A stretch of DNA of 64,000 nt from Archangiaceae bacterium (GTDB taxonomy: Bacteria > Myxococcota > Myxococcia > Myxococcales > Myxococcaceae), in NCBI GenBank assembly GCA_016714225.1, contig JADJNS010000005.1, positions 248,001-312,000 of the forward strand, given 5' to 3'. Below, one piece after another: positions 1 through 9,367 of this stretch (within the stretch, counting starts at the first letter, position 1; the number at the start of each line of letters is the position of its first letter). The position numbers were made by a program, and so were the translations under genes. Below the pieces are notes generated by a model, which saw only the letters and a list, made by a program, of their open reading frames with translations, was not told where the DNA came from and searched no databases.

Positions 1-2
1 GA

Positions 3-356
3 ATTCCCGGCGCGCCACCCTACGTGGCGGGGCTGGTGCAGATTCGCGGCAAGGTCATCGCGGTGGTCGACCTGCGCGCCCGCTTCGGCCTGCCCGCCGT
101 CGACCGCACCCTCGACTCGCGGGTCATCGTGGTGCGCCACCAAGACCGCCTGGTCGGCCTGCTCGCCGACTCGGCCCGTGACGTGGTGAAGATTTCTCCC
201 GACGAATTCCGACGGCCCCCCGAAGTGGTCACCGAAGAGACCGACGGCTTCGTCGACTCCATCGCCCAGCCCGGCAAGCGGCTGGTGATGAAGGTCGACT
301 TCGCCAAGGTCATCGGCCGCCAGGAACTGCCTACGGCCCCTAAAGGAGCACCCTAG
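3..356 (+). CDS. cheW: CheW-like chemotaxis coupling protein, 5' end outside window
   Basis: About 117 residues of a CheW domain, which couples a methyl-accepting receptor to the CheA kinase in the cytoplasm. The frame is open to the first base of the window, and the residues before the first possible start (PGAPPYVAGLVQIRGKV) already match the conserved CheW core, so the true start lies upstream. The following segment (VVDLRARFGL, then DRLVGLLADSARDV) is typical of the second beta-barrel subdomain. The stop TAG is followed with no spacer by the ATG of the receptor gene, so the two are translationally coupled. The cheA and cheY partners are not in the window and may lie to the left. Confidence 0.9.
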   Translation: MPGAPPYVAGLVQIRGKVIAVVDLRARFGLPAVDRTLDSRVIVVRHQDRLVGLLADSARDVVKISPDEFRRPPEVVTEETDGFVDSIAQPGKRLVMKVDFAKVIGRQELPTAPKGAP

Positions 357-2948
357 ATGAAGACCAAGAAGCTCAAGCACGGCAACGGCCTCGCCAACGG
401 CCACCCCAACGGCAATGGCCATGCGAACGGTCACCTCAACGGCAACGGCATCGGGGTGATGGCGCAGCGCTTCGGCCAGTCGGCCACCGCCCTGCGCCAG
501 GCCGCCACCCAGGCGAAGTCGGTCGAAGAGGCCGCCGCGCGCATCTCGAACGGGGGCAGCGAGACCGCCGCCGCCGGTGAGCAGATTCGGGGCTCGGCCG
601 AGTCGGTCGCGGCCAGCGTCGAAGAGCTCACCAACACCGTCGACAAGAACGTGCGCTCGCAGGCCTCGGTCGCCGCCTCGGTGCACGAGTTGCTGGGCGG
701 CGTGCAAGAGACGGCCAGCGGCATTCAGGAGCTGTCGGCCTCGGTCAACGGGGTGCGCAAAGACACCGACCTGCTCGCCACCTCGGCCGACGCCACCGCC
801 TCGATGCTCGAGCAGATGAGCCGCTCGGTGAAGGCGGTGAGCGCCAACGCCGAAGACCTCGCCGCCACCGGCGAAGAGCTGGCGGCCACCGCCACCGAGA
901 GCACCACCAACGTGGCCGACCTGGCCCGCCGCGGCGAGCAGATGGCCACCACCATCGAAGCGGTCGCCGCCACCGCCGAAGAGATGAGCAAGGGCATCAG
1001 CCGCCTCACCAGCGACGCGCAGGCGGTCGGCGAGCGCGTCTCGGGCCTCGCCAACGGGCTGGGAGGCATCAGTCAGGGGCTGGGCGCAGTGGCCACCGAC
1101 GCGACCGAGATGGCCAGCGCGGTCGAAGAGACCGCCGCCGCCGCCGAGCAGATCGGCCGCAGCGTGCGCGCGGTCACCGAGCAGACCCGCGCGCTCGAGC
1201 AGCTCGCCACCGCCAACGCCGCCAGCCTGCAAGAGATCGCCGCCTCGGTCGAAGAGGTGGCCGCCACCTCGGAAAAGAACGCCGCCACCGTCGAGTCGAA
1301 CGCCGCCGCCATCGAGCAGACCGCGCGCACCGCCACCGCGTTCGCGCAGAACGCCGAGCAGGTGAGCGCGCTGGCCGGCACGACCGCGGCCGCCGCATCG
1401 CAGCTCGACACCGCCACCCGCCGCATCGCCAGCGTGGTGCAGGGCGCCACCGACAACGCCAGCCGGCTGGCGGCCTCGGCGCGCGAGGGCGGCACCACGG
1501 TGAAGAAGTCGATCTCGGGGCTCTCGACCATTCAGCGCAGCATCGAAGAGTCGTCGGCGGTGATGCGCGACATGGGCAAGCGCGTCGAGGAAATCGGCGA
1601 CATCGTGCAGACCATCAACCTCATCGCCGACCGCACCAACCTGCTGTCGCTCAACGCCAGCATCGAGGCGGCGCGCGCCGGCGAGCACGGCCGCGGCTTC
1701 GCGGTGGTGGCCGAAGAGATTCGCGCCCTCGCCGACCGCGCTGCGGTGGCCAGCGCCGACGTGGCGAAGATCGTGCGCGGGCTGCAGAGCACCTCGCGCG
1801 ACGCCGTCACCGCCGCCACGCAAAGCGCCCGGGTCGCCGAAGAGAGCGGCCGGCTCGCCGCCGAGGCCGACCAGGCGCTGGGCTCGATTCTGCAGGGCGT
1901 CGAGTCGGTGGCCACCGGGGTGCGTGAAATCGATCGCGGCGCCGTCGAGCAGGCCCAGGCGGTCAAGTCGCTCACCGAGACCACCCAGCGGCTCTCGGAA
2001 GAGGGCAAGCAGATCGCCCGGTCGGCCGGCGAGCAGACCCGCACCGCAAGCCTGCTCACCAAGGGCGCACTCGAGATGCGCACCATGGCCCGCCAGACCC
2101 GCGACGCCACCCTCGAGCAGGCCCGCGCCCTGCGCGAGGTGGTGAAGGCCAACGGCCAGGTCGCCACCAGCGCCGAGAAGGTCAACGCCGCGATGGAAGA
2201 GCAGGCCGCCTCGTCGGCCCAGCTGGCCAAGTCGGCGATGCGCATGCGCGCGCTCACCCAGCAGACGAGCAACGCGATGAACGAGCAGAACCGCGCGCTG
2301 CAGAAGACCTCGGGCTTCGCGCAAGAGGTGGCGGCCGCCACCTCGCAGACCCTGGCCGGCCTGGGCGAGCAGGCGAAGGCCGCCGCCGAGACCGCCAAGC
2401 TGATGGACAACGCCCGCAAAGAGGCCATCACCACGGCCAAGGCGGTGGCTGAGCAGGCCAAAGCTGCGCGGCAAATCGAGCAGGTGGCGCGCGACGTCGC
2501 CAAGACCGCCATCAGCATCACCACCGCCACCACCGAGCAGTCGAAGACCTCGGTCGAGCTCGCCCGGCAGGCCGACGACGTGCGCAAGCTCGCCCGGCAG
2601 AGCGCCAAGGCGGTGGGCGAGCAGGCCGACGTGCTCACCCGCCAGAGCGTCGCCGCGGCGCGTCAGGTGGGCTCGCTGCAGGCGGTCTCGAAGGCCGTCG
2701 CCGAGCAGCAGAGCGCCAGCGTGCAGCTGGCCAAGGCGGTCAGCGACGTGCGCGACCGCAACCGCGAAATCGTCACCGGCATCGCCGCCCAGGCCAAGGC
2801 CACCTCGGCCATGGCCACCGACGTGGGCCGGGTGGTCAAAGACGTGGCCCGCATTCGCGAGGCCAGCACCGAACAGGCAGATGCAGTTGAGAGCCTGTCG
2901 CTGGCGGTTAAACAGCTCGACGTCCGACCGGAGGCTGAGCAGTCATGA
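357..2948 (+). CDS. Cytoplasmic methyl-accepting chemotaxis protein
   Basis: 863-residue receptor that would signal through CheW/CheA. The signalling hairpin tip is recognisable at about residues 412-460 (INLIADRTNLLSLNASIEA, then GRGFAVVAEEIRALADR). No hydrophobic segment long enough to span a membrane is visible, so this is a cytoplasmic receptor. The first ~35 residues are a low-complexity Gly/Asn/His stretch. The rest is almost wholly heptad-like, Ala/Glu/Gln-rich coiled coil on both sides of the tip, with recurrent EQA..LAKSA-like units in the second half, longer than in standard receptors. No separate ligand domain is recognised. Its last four bases overlap the start of the HEAT-repeat gene (ATGA). 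The length and central tip are what would be expected of a receptor in a myxobacterial accessory Che system. Confidence 0.93.
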   Translation: MKTKKLKHGNGLANGHPNGNGHANGHLNGNGIGVMAQRFGQSATALRQAATQAKSVEEAAARISNGGSETAAAGEQIRGSAESVAASVEELTNTVDKNVRSQASVAASVHELLGGVQETASGIQELSASVNGVRKDTDLLATSADATASMLEQMSRSVKAVSANAEDLAATGEELAATATESTTNVADLARRGEQMATTIEAVAATAEEMSKGISRLTSDAQAVGERVSGLANGLGGISQGLGAVATDATEMASAVEETAAAAEQIGRSVRAVTEQTRALEQLATANAASLQEIAASVEEVAATSEKNAATVESNAAAIEQTARTATAFAQNAEQVSALAGTTAAAASQLDTATRRIASVVQGATDNASRLAASAREGGTTVKKSISGLSTIQRSIEESSAVMRDMGKRVEEIGDIVQTINLIADRTNLLSLNASIEAARAGEHGRGFAVVAEEIRALADRAAVASADVAKIVRGLQSTSRDAVTAATQSARVAEESGRLAAEADQALGSILQGVESVATGVREIDRGAVEQAQAVKSLTETTQRLSEEGKQIARSAGEQTRTASLLTKGALEMRTMARQTRDATLEQARALREVVKANGQVATSAEKVNAAMEEQAASSAQLAKSAMRMRALTQQTSNAMNEQNRALQKTSGFAQEVAAATSQTLAGLGEQAKAAAETAKLMDNARKEAITTAKAVAEQAKAARQIEQVARDVAKTAISITTATTEQSKTSVELARQADDVRKLARQSAKAVGEQADVLTRQSVAAARQVGSLQAVSKAVAEQQSASVQLAKAVSDVRDRNREIVTGIAAQAKATSAMATDVGRVVKDVARIREASTEQADAVESLSLAVKQLDVRPEAEQS

Positions 2949-5290
2949 AGTCCGCAGTGGCCTTGAGCGAGGCCGAACAGGCCCGAATGAACCAGGTGCA
3001 CGCGCTGGCCGCCAAAGACGCGGCCGGGGTGCCCTCGCTTTTGCCGCTGCTTTCCGAGGCCAGCTGGTCGGTGCGCCGCGAGGTGGTGGCGGCGCTGGCC
3101 AACGCCGGGCAGCCGGCGGTGGGCCCCCTGTGCGAGGCGCTGAAGGTGGGCCGCAGCGACGAGACCCGCATCGCCGCCGCGGTCGACGCGCTGGCCAGCA
3201 GCACCGCCGACGTCTACCCCGAGGTGTTCGAGCTGGCCTCCAACGGCGACCCCGCGGTGGTGGCCGACGCCGCCCAGGTGCTCGGCCGGCGCCGCAACCC
3301 CAAGGCGGTGCCGGTGCTCACCGAGCTGGTGGGGCACCGAGACGACAACGTGGCGGTCGCCGCCATCGAAGCGCTGGGCCGAATCGGCGGGCGCAGCGGC
3401 GTCGACACCCTCATCACCATGGTGAAGTCGCGCAACTTCTTTCGCGTCTTCCCCGCCATCGACGTGCTGGGCCGCAGCGGAGACCCGCGCGTCATCGCTC
3501 CGCTGGCCGAGCTGCTGCAAGACTCGACCTACCTGTTCGAGGCGGCGCGCGCGCTGGGGCGCACCGGCGAGACCGCCGCCATCGGCCCCATCGCGGCGCT
3601 GCTGGGTCACCCCTCCGAGAGCGTGATGCGGGTGGCCGCGGTGTCGCTGTGGGAGCTCAAGGGCCGCTACACCGAGAAGTACGGCGCCTCTGACGGCCCT
3701 GACCAGGCGCTCGGCGCGCTCAAGCCCTCCGAGGCCGCGCTGCGCCGCATCGTCAACTGCCTGAGCCAGGCCGACGCCGACGAGCAGGTGGCGCTCTCGT
3801 GGGTGCTGGGGGCGTTCGGCGGAGACGGCGCGGTGGCCGGCCTCAAGACGCTGCTCGACGGGGCCCCCCGGGTGGCCGAGGCCGCGGCGCAGACCTTGAA
3901 GCGCATGGGTCGGTATTCGGACGAGCAGATTCGCGAGGCGCTCCGCGACGGCGGCAGCGCCCGCAGGCAGGTGCTGTTGCGCTCCATCACCCGCGCCACC
4001 GCGGCGCCGGCGGTGGTCGAGTGCCTGACCGACGCCGACGCGACCGTGCGCGCGCTGGCCTGCGACACCCTGGCCCGCATCGGCTCGACCTCGTCGGTGC
4101 CCTCGCTGTTCCGCCTGCTGGGCGACGAGAACCCCCGGGTGACCCAGGCCGCCATCGGCGCCATTCAAGCGCTCGGCACCGTCGAGTCGCGAAGGCTCGC
4201 GCTGCAGGCCGGCACCAGCGACGACCGTACCGTGCGCTGGGCCGCCTTCCGCATCATGGCCTACTTCGGCCAGCGCGAGGCGCTGCCGCTGTTTCTCGGC
4301 GCGCTCGACGGCGGCGACGGCCGGCTGCGCGACGCGGCCATCGCCGGGCTGGCGTTTCTCGACGTGCCCCGCGCGCTCGAGGCGCTGCTCGACTGCGCCA
4401 AGAAGGGCGACGACCGCACCCGCTCGGCCGCCGCGCGCGCGCTCGGCCAGTGGCCCACCCCCGACACGCAGGTCGAGGCCGCGCTGCTGCGCGGCGTGCA
4501 CGACGCCGACGCCTGGGTCCGCTACTACGCCTGCCAGTCGCTCGGCCGGCTCAAGCTCGAGAACGCCACCGCCCACATCGCGCCGCTGCTGGCCGACGAG
4601 GCCGGGCAGGTGCGGGTCTCGGCGGTCGAGGCGCTCGCGCACTTCACCAACACCCAGGCGCTCGACGCGCTCAAGCGCGCCGCCGAGGGCGCCGACGAAG
4701 ACGTGCAGCGCGCCGCGCTGGTGGGCCTGGGTGGCAGCAAGCGGCCCGAGGCGTTCGCGGTCTTGAGCCGCGCGGCCAGCTCGCACTCGCCCGCCACCCG
4801 GCTGGTGGCCATCAGCGCCATCGCCGAGAGCGGCAGCTCGCACGCGCTGTTCGCGCTCTCGAAGGCGGTGCGCGACCCCGACGACGACGTGCGCTCGGCC
4901 GCGCTGGGCTACGTGGCCGCGGTGCCCACGGTCGACGCCACCACCCTGCTCATCGAACTGATGCGCGACCGGCGCGACCTCGAGCGCATCTCCGAGATTC
5001 TCGCCACCCCCAACGAAGGCCGGGTGGCCGGCATCACCGCCGCGCTCGAGAACGCCGACGACGAGCTGGCGCCCGCGCTCACCTCGGCGCTGGTGCGGCT
5101 CAAGACGCCCGACGCGCGCGAGGCGCTGTTCAAGGTGATGGGCTTCCGCGACGTGGCGGCGCGCAAGGCGGCCGCCCCGGCCATCGCCGCCTTCCGCACT
5201 CCGGCGGCGTACGCCGAGCTGCAGCGCGCCTGCGAGCAAGACCCCGACCCGCGGGTGCGGCAAATCTGCCAGGTCCTCATCGCGCAGTAG
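2945..5290 (+). CDS. HEAT/PBS-lyase repeat protein of a chemosensory operon
   Basis: 781 residues made almost entirely of ~31-residue two-helix HEAT-like repeats of the phycobilisome-lyase type; recurrent AxxALGRxGDxxAVxxL patterns run from about residue 20 to the C-terminus, giving about 20 or more repeats. There is no signal peptide or membrane segment. These solenoids are protein-interaction scaffolds; no catalytic residues are expected. The ATG overlaps the receptor stop by four bases and cheR follows after seven bases, so it is co-translated with the Che genes. From memory, the Che7 system of Myxococcus xanthus includes a HEAT-repeat output protein (Cpc7) that links signalling to development; a similar role here is inference from the gene neighbourhood. 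Confidence 0.9.
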   Translation: MKSAVALSEAEQARMNQVHALAAKDAAGVPSLLPLLSEASWSVRREVVAALANAGQPAVGPLCEALKVGRSDETRIAAAVDALASSTADVYPEVFELASNGDPAVVADAAQVLGRRRNPKAVPVLTELVGHRDDNVAVAAIEALGRIGGRSGVDTLITMVKSRNFFRVFPAIDVLGRSGDPRVIAPLAELLQDSTYLFEAARALGRTGETAAIGPIAALLGHPSESVMRVAAVSLWELKGRYTEKYGASDGPDQALGALKPSEAALRRIVNCLSQADADEQVALSWVLGAFGGDGAVAGLKTLLDGAPRVAEAAAQTLKRMGRYSDEQIREALRDGGSARRQVLLRSITRATAAPAVVECLTDADATVRALACDTLARIGSTSSVPSLFRLLGDENPRVTQAAIGAIQALGTVESRRLALQAGTSDDRTVRWAAFRIMAYFGQREALPLFLGALDGGDGRLRDAAIAGLAFLDVPRALEALLDCAKKGDDRTRSAAARALGQWPTPDTQVEAALLRGVHDADAWVRYYACQSLGRLKLENATAHIAPLLADEAGQVRVSAVEALAHFTNTQALDALKRAAEGADEDVQRAALVGLGGSKRPEAFAVLSRAASSHSPATRLVAISAIAESGSSHALFALSKAVRDPDDDVRSAALGYVAAVPTVDATTLLIELMRDRRDLERISEILATPNEGRVAGITAALENADDELAPALTSALVRLKTPDAREALFKVMGFRDVAARKAAAPAIAAFRTPAAYAELQRACEQDPDPRVRQICQVLIAQ

Positions 5291-5297
5291 CGCCTCG

Positions 5298-6122
5298 ATG
5301 ACTCGACCTGCAGCACCCTCGCGCGTTCTCGTCATCTTGAGCTCGCTCGTCGAAGAGTACGCCGGGCTCAAGTTCGAGCCCGACGAGAACGGCGCGTTCT
5401 CGGACCGGGTCACCACCCGCAGCCTCGAGGCCGGCTTCGAGTCGCTGCTCGATTACTACTACTACCTTCGCTACGACCCGCGCGGCCCCGACGAGCTCAA
5501 GAAGCTGGTCGACGACCTGGTGGTGAACGAGACGTACCTGTTTCGCGAGCTCGACGCCCTGCGGGTGGCGGTCACCCACTTCTTGAAGCCCCGGGTCGAG
5601 GCCGGCCAGCGGCCGCGCCTGTGGTCGGCCGCCTGCTCGACCGGAGAAGAGCCCGCCACCGTGGCGATGCTGCTGGCGCAAGAGGGCCTGCTCGAGCACG
5701 TCGACCTGGTGGCGAGCGACATCAGCGAGAAGGTGCTGGCCCGCGCCCGCGCCGGGCAGTGGTCGCGCCGCGCGCTGCGCGAGGTGCCCTCGCCAACGCT
5801 GGTGACGCGGTGGATGAGGGAGGACCCCGCGGGCGCGCCGCGGCTCGACCCCGAGGTGCTGCGCCGCATCGACTTTCGCCGCATCAACCTCACCGACCCG
5901 GGCGAAGTTCGCAGCGTCGGGCCGTGCGACGTGGTGTTGTGCCGCAACGTGCTCATCTACTTCAGCGACGAGACCGCCTCGAAGGTGGTCGCGAACCTGT
6001 CGCAGAACCTCAAAGCCGATGGCGCGCTGTTCGTGGGCGTCTCCGAGTCGCTGCTGCGGCTGGGCACCGCGCTCGCCTGCGAAGAAATCGACCGCTCGTT
6101 CTTCTACCGGAAGACCGCATGA
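5298..6122 (+). CDS. cheR: CheR, chemoreceptor glutamate methyltransferase
   Basis: 274 residues, normal length for CheR, which transfers methyl groups from S-adenosylmethionine to receptor glutamates. The SAM-binding motif is visible at about residues 107-118 (WSAACSTGEEP) and the conserved CRNVLIYF motif at about residue 213. The N-terminal helical domain (YYYLRYDPRG, then NETYLFRE) also matches the family. It starts seven bases after the HEAT gene and its stop overlaps the cheB start (ATGA), so methylation and demethylation enzymes are made together. Confidence 0.95.
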   Translation: MTRPAAPSRVLVILSSLVEEYAGLKFEPDENGAFSDRVTTRSLEAGFESLLDYYYYLRYDPRGPDELKKLVDDLVVNETYLFRELDALRVAVTHFLKPRVEAGQRPRLWSAACSTGEEPATVAMLLAQEGLLEHVDLVASDISEKVLARARAGQWSRRALREVPSPTLVTRWMREDPAGAPRLDPEVLRRIDFRRINLTDPGEVRSVGPCDVVLCRNVLIYFSDETASKVVANLSQNLKADGALFVGVSESLLRLGTALACEEIDRSFFYRKTA

Positions 6123-7153
6123 GCACGCCGCTGCGCGCGAAGGTGCTGGTCGTCGACGACTCGGCTTTCGCCCGCAAGGTGCTGCGAGAGGTGCTCTCGC
6201 GCAGCCCGGGGCTCGAGCTGGTGGGCTTCGCGCGCGACGGGCTCGAGGCGCTCGAGCGCATCACCGAGCTCAAGCCCGACGTGGTGTGCATGGACCTGGT
6301 GATGCCCGAGCTCGACGGCCTGGGGCTGCTCGACGCGCTGAAAGGGCTGCCCAACCCGCCTCGGGTGGTGGTGGTCAGCTCGGCCGAGGCCGACAGCGAG
6401 CGCGCGGTCGAGGCGCTGGCCAAGGGCGCCTTCGACGTGGTGACCAAGCCCACCTCGCTGGCCACCGATCGGCTCTACGAGCTCAGCGCTCCGCTCACCC
6501 GCACCGTGCTGGCTGCGGCGGCGGGCCGGGTGGTGTTGCTGCCGCCCGCGCCCGCGCCTCTACCCGAGCTGCCGCGGCTCGACACCCGGCGCACCCTGCT
6601 CGCCATCGGCACCTCGACCGGGGGCCCGCAGGCGCTCGCCACGCTGCTGCCGATGCTGCCGAGCACCTTCCCGCTGCCGGTGGTCATCGCGCTGCACATA
6701 CCCGCCGAGTACACCCGCGCGCTGGCGCAGCGGCTCGCCAACGCCTCGCAGCTGCCGGTGGCCGAGGCCGAAGACGGCATGCGCCTCGAGCCGGGCAAGG
6801 TGGCGCTGGCCCGAGGTGGGCACCACCTCTTCGTCGAGCGCGACCGCGACGGCCTCTACGCGCGGGTCACCCGCGAGCCGCTCGGCTCGCTCTACCACCC
6901 GTCGGTGAACCTGCTGTTCGAGAGCGCGGCGAGGGCCTGCGGCGCAGGCGTGCTGGCCGCGGTGCTCACCGGCATGGGCGACGACGGCCTCGACGGCGCG
7001 CGGGTCATCGCCCGCGAGGGCGGTCAGGTCATCACCGAGGCCGAGAGCTCGTGCGTGGTGTACGGCATGCCGCGCGCGGTGCGCGACGGCGGGTTCTCGG
7101 CGAAGGAAGCTCCGCTCGAGCTGATCGCCGCCGAGCTCTTGCTGCGGCTGTAG
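6119..7153 (+). CDS. cheB: CheB, receptor methylesterase/glutamine deamidase with receiver domain
   Basis: 344 residues. The N-terminal receiver domain has the acidic pair DD near residue 13 and the phosphorylation Asp at about 58 (MDLVMP). The C-terminal esterase domain carries the catalytic Ser in GTSTGGPQ (about 164), His in ALHIPAEY (about 190) and Asp in LTGMGDDG (about 286). The domain order is that of normal CheB, which demethylates receptors when phosphorylated by CheA. The start was chosen at the ATG that overlaps the cheR stop by four bases; an in-frame extension further upstream lies wholly inside cheR and is discarded. It is the last gene of the chemosensory operon in this window. 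Confidence 0.95.
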   Translation: MSTPLRAKVLVVDDSAFARKVLREVLSRSPGLELVGFARDGLEALERITELKPDVVCMDLVMPELDGLGLLDALKGLPNPPRVVVVSSAEADSERAVEALAKGAFDVVTKPTSLATDRLYELSAPLTRTVLAAAAGRVVLLPPAPAPLPELPRLDTRRTLLAIGTSTGGPQALATLLPMLPSTFPLPVVIALHIPAEYTRALAQRLANASQLPVAEAEDGMRLEPGKVALARGGHHLFVERDRDGLYARVTREPLGSLYHPSVNLLFESAARACGAGVLAAVLTGMGDDGLDGARVIAREGGQVITEAESSCVVYGMPRAVRDGGFSAKEAPLELIAAELLLRL

Positions 7154-7156
7154 GCG

Positions 7157-7207
7157 TTCACCCTGAGCGAAGAGGAGGACCGCAGGCCCCCTCGAAGTCG
7201 AAGGGTG
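7157..7207. repeat. Short intergenic inverted repeat (CACCCT...AGGGTG type)
   Basis: Just past the cheB stop, TTCACCCTGAGCGAAG (7157-7172) and CGAAGTCGAAGGGTG (7193-7207) form the two ends of a small inverted repeat. It resembles a widely dispersed extragenic palindrome (halves CACCCTGAGC and GTCGAAGGGTG), here split by about 20 bases. It may act as a weak transcription end for the Che operon; no T-run follows. Confidence 0.4.
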
Positions 7208-7233
7208 CCGTCGCAGGTGAAACGCGAGGCGTC

Positions 7234-7312
7234 GCATACTCCATGCATCAAGCGGCTGCGCGCGCGTACCCGTACGACGGAGCATCTGCGCCTGAGCCTT
7301 CGGGCGGGCGAC
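7234..7312. repeat. Diverged dispersed repeat, copy 1 of 2
   Basis: This stretch aligns without large gaps to 29188-29265: both begin GCATACTCCA and then agree at roughly two thirds to three quarters of positions by eye. Neither copy lies in a convincing gene. The similarity is too long to be chance composition alone but was not computed. Confidence 0.4.
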
Positions 7313-7313
7313 G

Positions 7314-8354
7314 TCAGCGCTTGCCCTCGGCCCGCAGGGCCTTGTCAGCCTCGGTCGAGGTCATCTTCGAGAAGTTGCGGGTCTTCACTGCTTCGCCGGG
7401 GGCTTTGCGCAGCGCGCGCTTGAGGGCGAGCTCCTCCATCAGCCGCTGCATGAGCAGGTCGGCCTGGCGCCAGTCGTCTTCGATGGCCGAACGCTTGCGG
7501 GCCTCGGCGGTCTCGCGGTCGAGCGTCTTGATGAGCTCGGCCATCGGGCCGAAGTAGATGTTGTTGAGGGTGCTGATCATGAAGCCGAGCTGGAAGTACT
7601 CGCCCACCAGCGCGCTCATCGAGCCGTACTGCGAGCTCGCGCCTCCGCTGGGGTCGATCAGCTCTTCGGTCAGGGTCAACCGCTCGGTGCGGCAGCCGGC
7701 CTTGTCGACGCAGTGGGTGCCGTCATCGACCGCCTGGTTCAGCTCACGCCGCGCTTGCATGATGAGACTGGCCAGCTCGCGGCGCTGTTCTTTGGTGCCG
7801 CGCCGGTGCGAGCCGGGCTGCGGCGGCCACTTCTCGATTTCACCCAGCAGCGTCTTGATCTGCTCGTCGAGCTGCTCGGCCTTGGCGACGTGCGCGGCGA
7901 GCTCGGCGCGCTGCGCTTCGGGCAGGGTCTCGCTCTGCGCCAGGTAGGTCTTCAACGCCTCGGTGCGCTTCTGCAGGCGCATCAGCTTCCACCGGTCGTC
8001 GAGCTCGTCTTCGCGGCAGCAGATGCGCTCGCCGATCGCCTCGCGCGCCTTCTTGCACTCTTCCAGCTTCGCGCGGGCCTGGTCGGGGGTGAGGTTCTTC
8101 AAGGTCATCACCGAGAGCGGCACCTTGCCCGCGCCGACCGACGCGTAGCCCCACAGCTTGGCCGCGCTGGCGGTGGTGGAGACCGCCTTGCCTTCGGCGG
8201 CCTTGGTGTCGAACTGCTTCGACTGCTCGCCGAACTCGGCCTGGGGAACACCCGCGACCACGGGGACCACCTCGACCACCTCGGCCGTGGCGACGGCAGG
8301 GCCCGTCGAGCGGAGCGCGGCGGGGGCGTTGCGGTCGATCTTTCCGGTGCTCAT
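7314..8354 (-). CDS. Hypothetical protein, helical, unrecognised
   Basis: 346 residues. No family is recognised. There is no signal peptide or membrane segment; most of the chain is charged and helix-forming (for example around residues 115-200), with two Cys pairs (ERICCRED, then THCVDKAGC) that could bind metal or form a disulfide. The frame stays open for another 235 codons upstream, but that part is antisense to kdsB. The start was set at the ATG at 8354 because AGGAGA lies nine bases ahead of it. It is divergent from kdsB, with 48 bases between the two starts. Confidence 0.8.
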   Translation of the reverse strand: MSTGKIDRNAPAALRSTGPAVATAEVVEVVPVVAGVPQAEFGEQSKQFDTKAAEGKAVSTTASAAKLWGYASVGAGKVPLSVMTLKNLTPDQARAKLEECKKAREAIGERICCREDELDDRWKLMRLQKRTEALKTYLAQSETLPEAQRAELAAHVAKAEQLDEQIKTLLGEIEKWPPQPGSHRRGTKEQRRELASLIMQARRELNQAVDDGTHCVDKAGCRTERLTLTEELIDPSGGASSQYGSMSALVGEYFQLGFMISTLNNIYFGPMAELIKTLDRETAEARKRSAIEDDWRQADLLMQRLMEELALKRALRKAPGEAVKTRNFSKMTSTEADKALRAEGKR

Positions 8355-8402
8355 TAAAGTGTCTCTCCTGATCCGGCAGTCTAGCGTTGCTTGCGACCCT
8401 TT

Positions 8403-9131
8403 ATGTACCGCCTGGCCGTCATCCCCGCACGCTGGGGTTCCACCCGGTTTCCCGGCAAGCCGCTGGCGTTGCTCAACGGCGAGCCGATGGTTCAGCACGT
8501 GCACCGCCGCTGCGTCGAGGCAGGCTGCTTCGAGCGCATCGTCATCGCCACCGACGACTGGCGCATCGCCGACGCCGCGCGCGCCTTCGGAGCGCTGGCG
8601 CAGCTCACCTCGGCCGAGTGCCAGAGCGGCACCGACCGCGCCGCCGAGATAGCCCGCGCCACCCCCGAGGCGAACGTGGTGGTGAACGTGCAGGGCGACG
8701 AGCCCGCGCTGCCGCCCGGCGAGCTGGCCGCGCTGGTGCGGGCCTTCGACGACCCGAAGGTCGAGCTCGCCACGCTGGTGCGCAAGCTCGACGAGGCCGA
8801 GCGCTCGAACCCCAACGTGGTGAAGGTCGTGCTCGACCAGCAGGGCCACGCGCTCTACTTCTCGCGCGCCGACCTGCCTTACGAGCGCGAGCCCACTGGA
8901 GTGCAGCGCTGGGCCCACGTCGGCTTGTACGGGTACCGGCGCGAGACGCTGCTCGAGCTGGCGCGGCTGCCGCCCACCACGCTCGAGAAGACCGAGAGCT
9001 TGGAGCAGCTCCGCGCGCTGGGCGCGGGAATCAAGATTCGTTGCCTCACCACCGAGCATCGGGCGCGCGGCGTCGATGTTCCGGGCGATGTCGCCGATGC
9101 CGAGGCAGCGCTCGTTACTTTGCTGAGGTGA
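8403..9131 (+). CDS. kdsB: CMP-Kdo synthetase (3-deoxy-manno-octulosonate cytidylyltransferase)
   Basis: 242 residues, close to the usual ~250. It activates Kdo with CTP to give CMP-Kdo, the donor for the lipopolysaccharide inner core. The nucleotide-binding N-terminus is plain (IPARWGSTRFPGKPL), followed by the QSGTDRAAE and NVQGDEP motifs and the later ANPNVVK-like and RWAHVGLYGYR segments. The ATG at 8403 places that motif at the expected distance from the N-terminus; a TTG four codons upstream is possible. The CTP supplier pyrG and the other Kdo genes kdsA and kdsC are within 11 kb on the same strand. Confidence 0.95.
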   Translation: MYRLAVIPARWGSTRFPGKPLALLNGEPMVQHVHRRCVEAGCFERIVIATDDWRIADAARAFGALAQLTSAECQSGTDRAAEIARATPEANVVVNVQGDEPALPPGELAALVRAFDDPKVELATLVRKLDEAERSNPNVVKVVLDQQGHALYFSRADLPYEREPTGVQRWAHVGLYGYRRETLLELARLPPTTLEKTESLEQLRALGAGIKIRCLTTEHRARGVDVPGDVADAEAALVTLLR

Positions 9132-9180
9132 GTCGAACAGCTCGGGAACGCGCTCGGGCTCGACCGACCGGGAACGCGCT

Positions 9181-9323
<143 letters not shown>

Positions 9324-9367
9324 GGCCCGGCTCCGGTCGGTCGAAGTCCGAGTCCGTCACCGAGCCT

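Noticed and set aside
2663..5416. 917-codon minus-strand frame under the MCP/HEAT genes
   Set aside because: Gly/Arg/His-rich antisense translation of GC-rich genes, without motifs.
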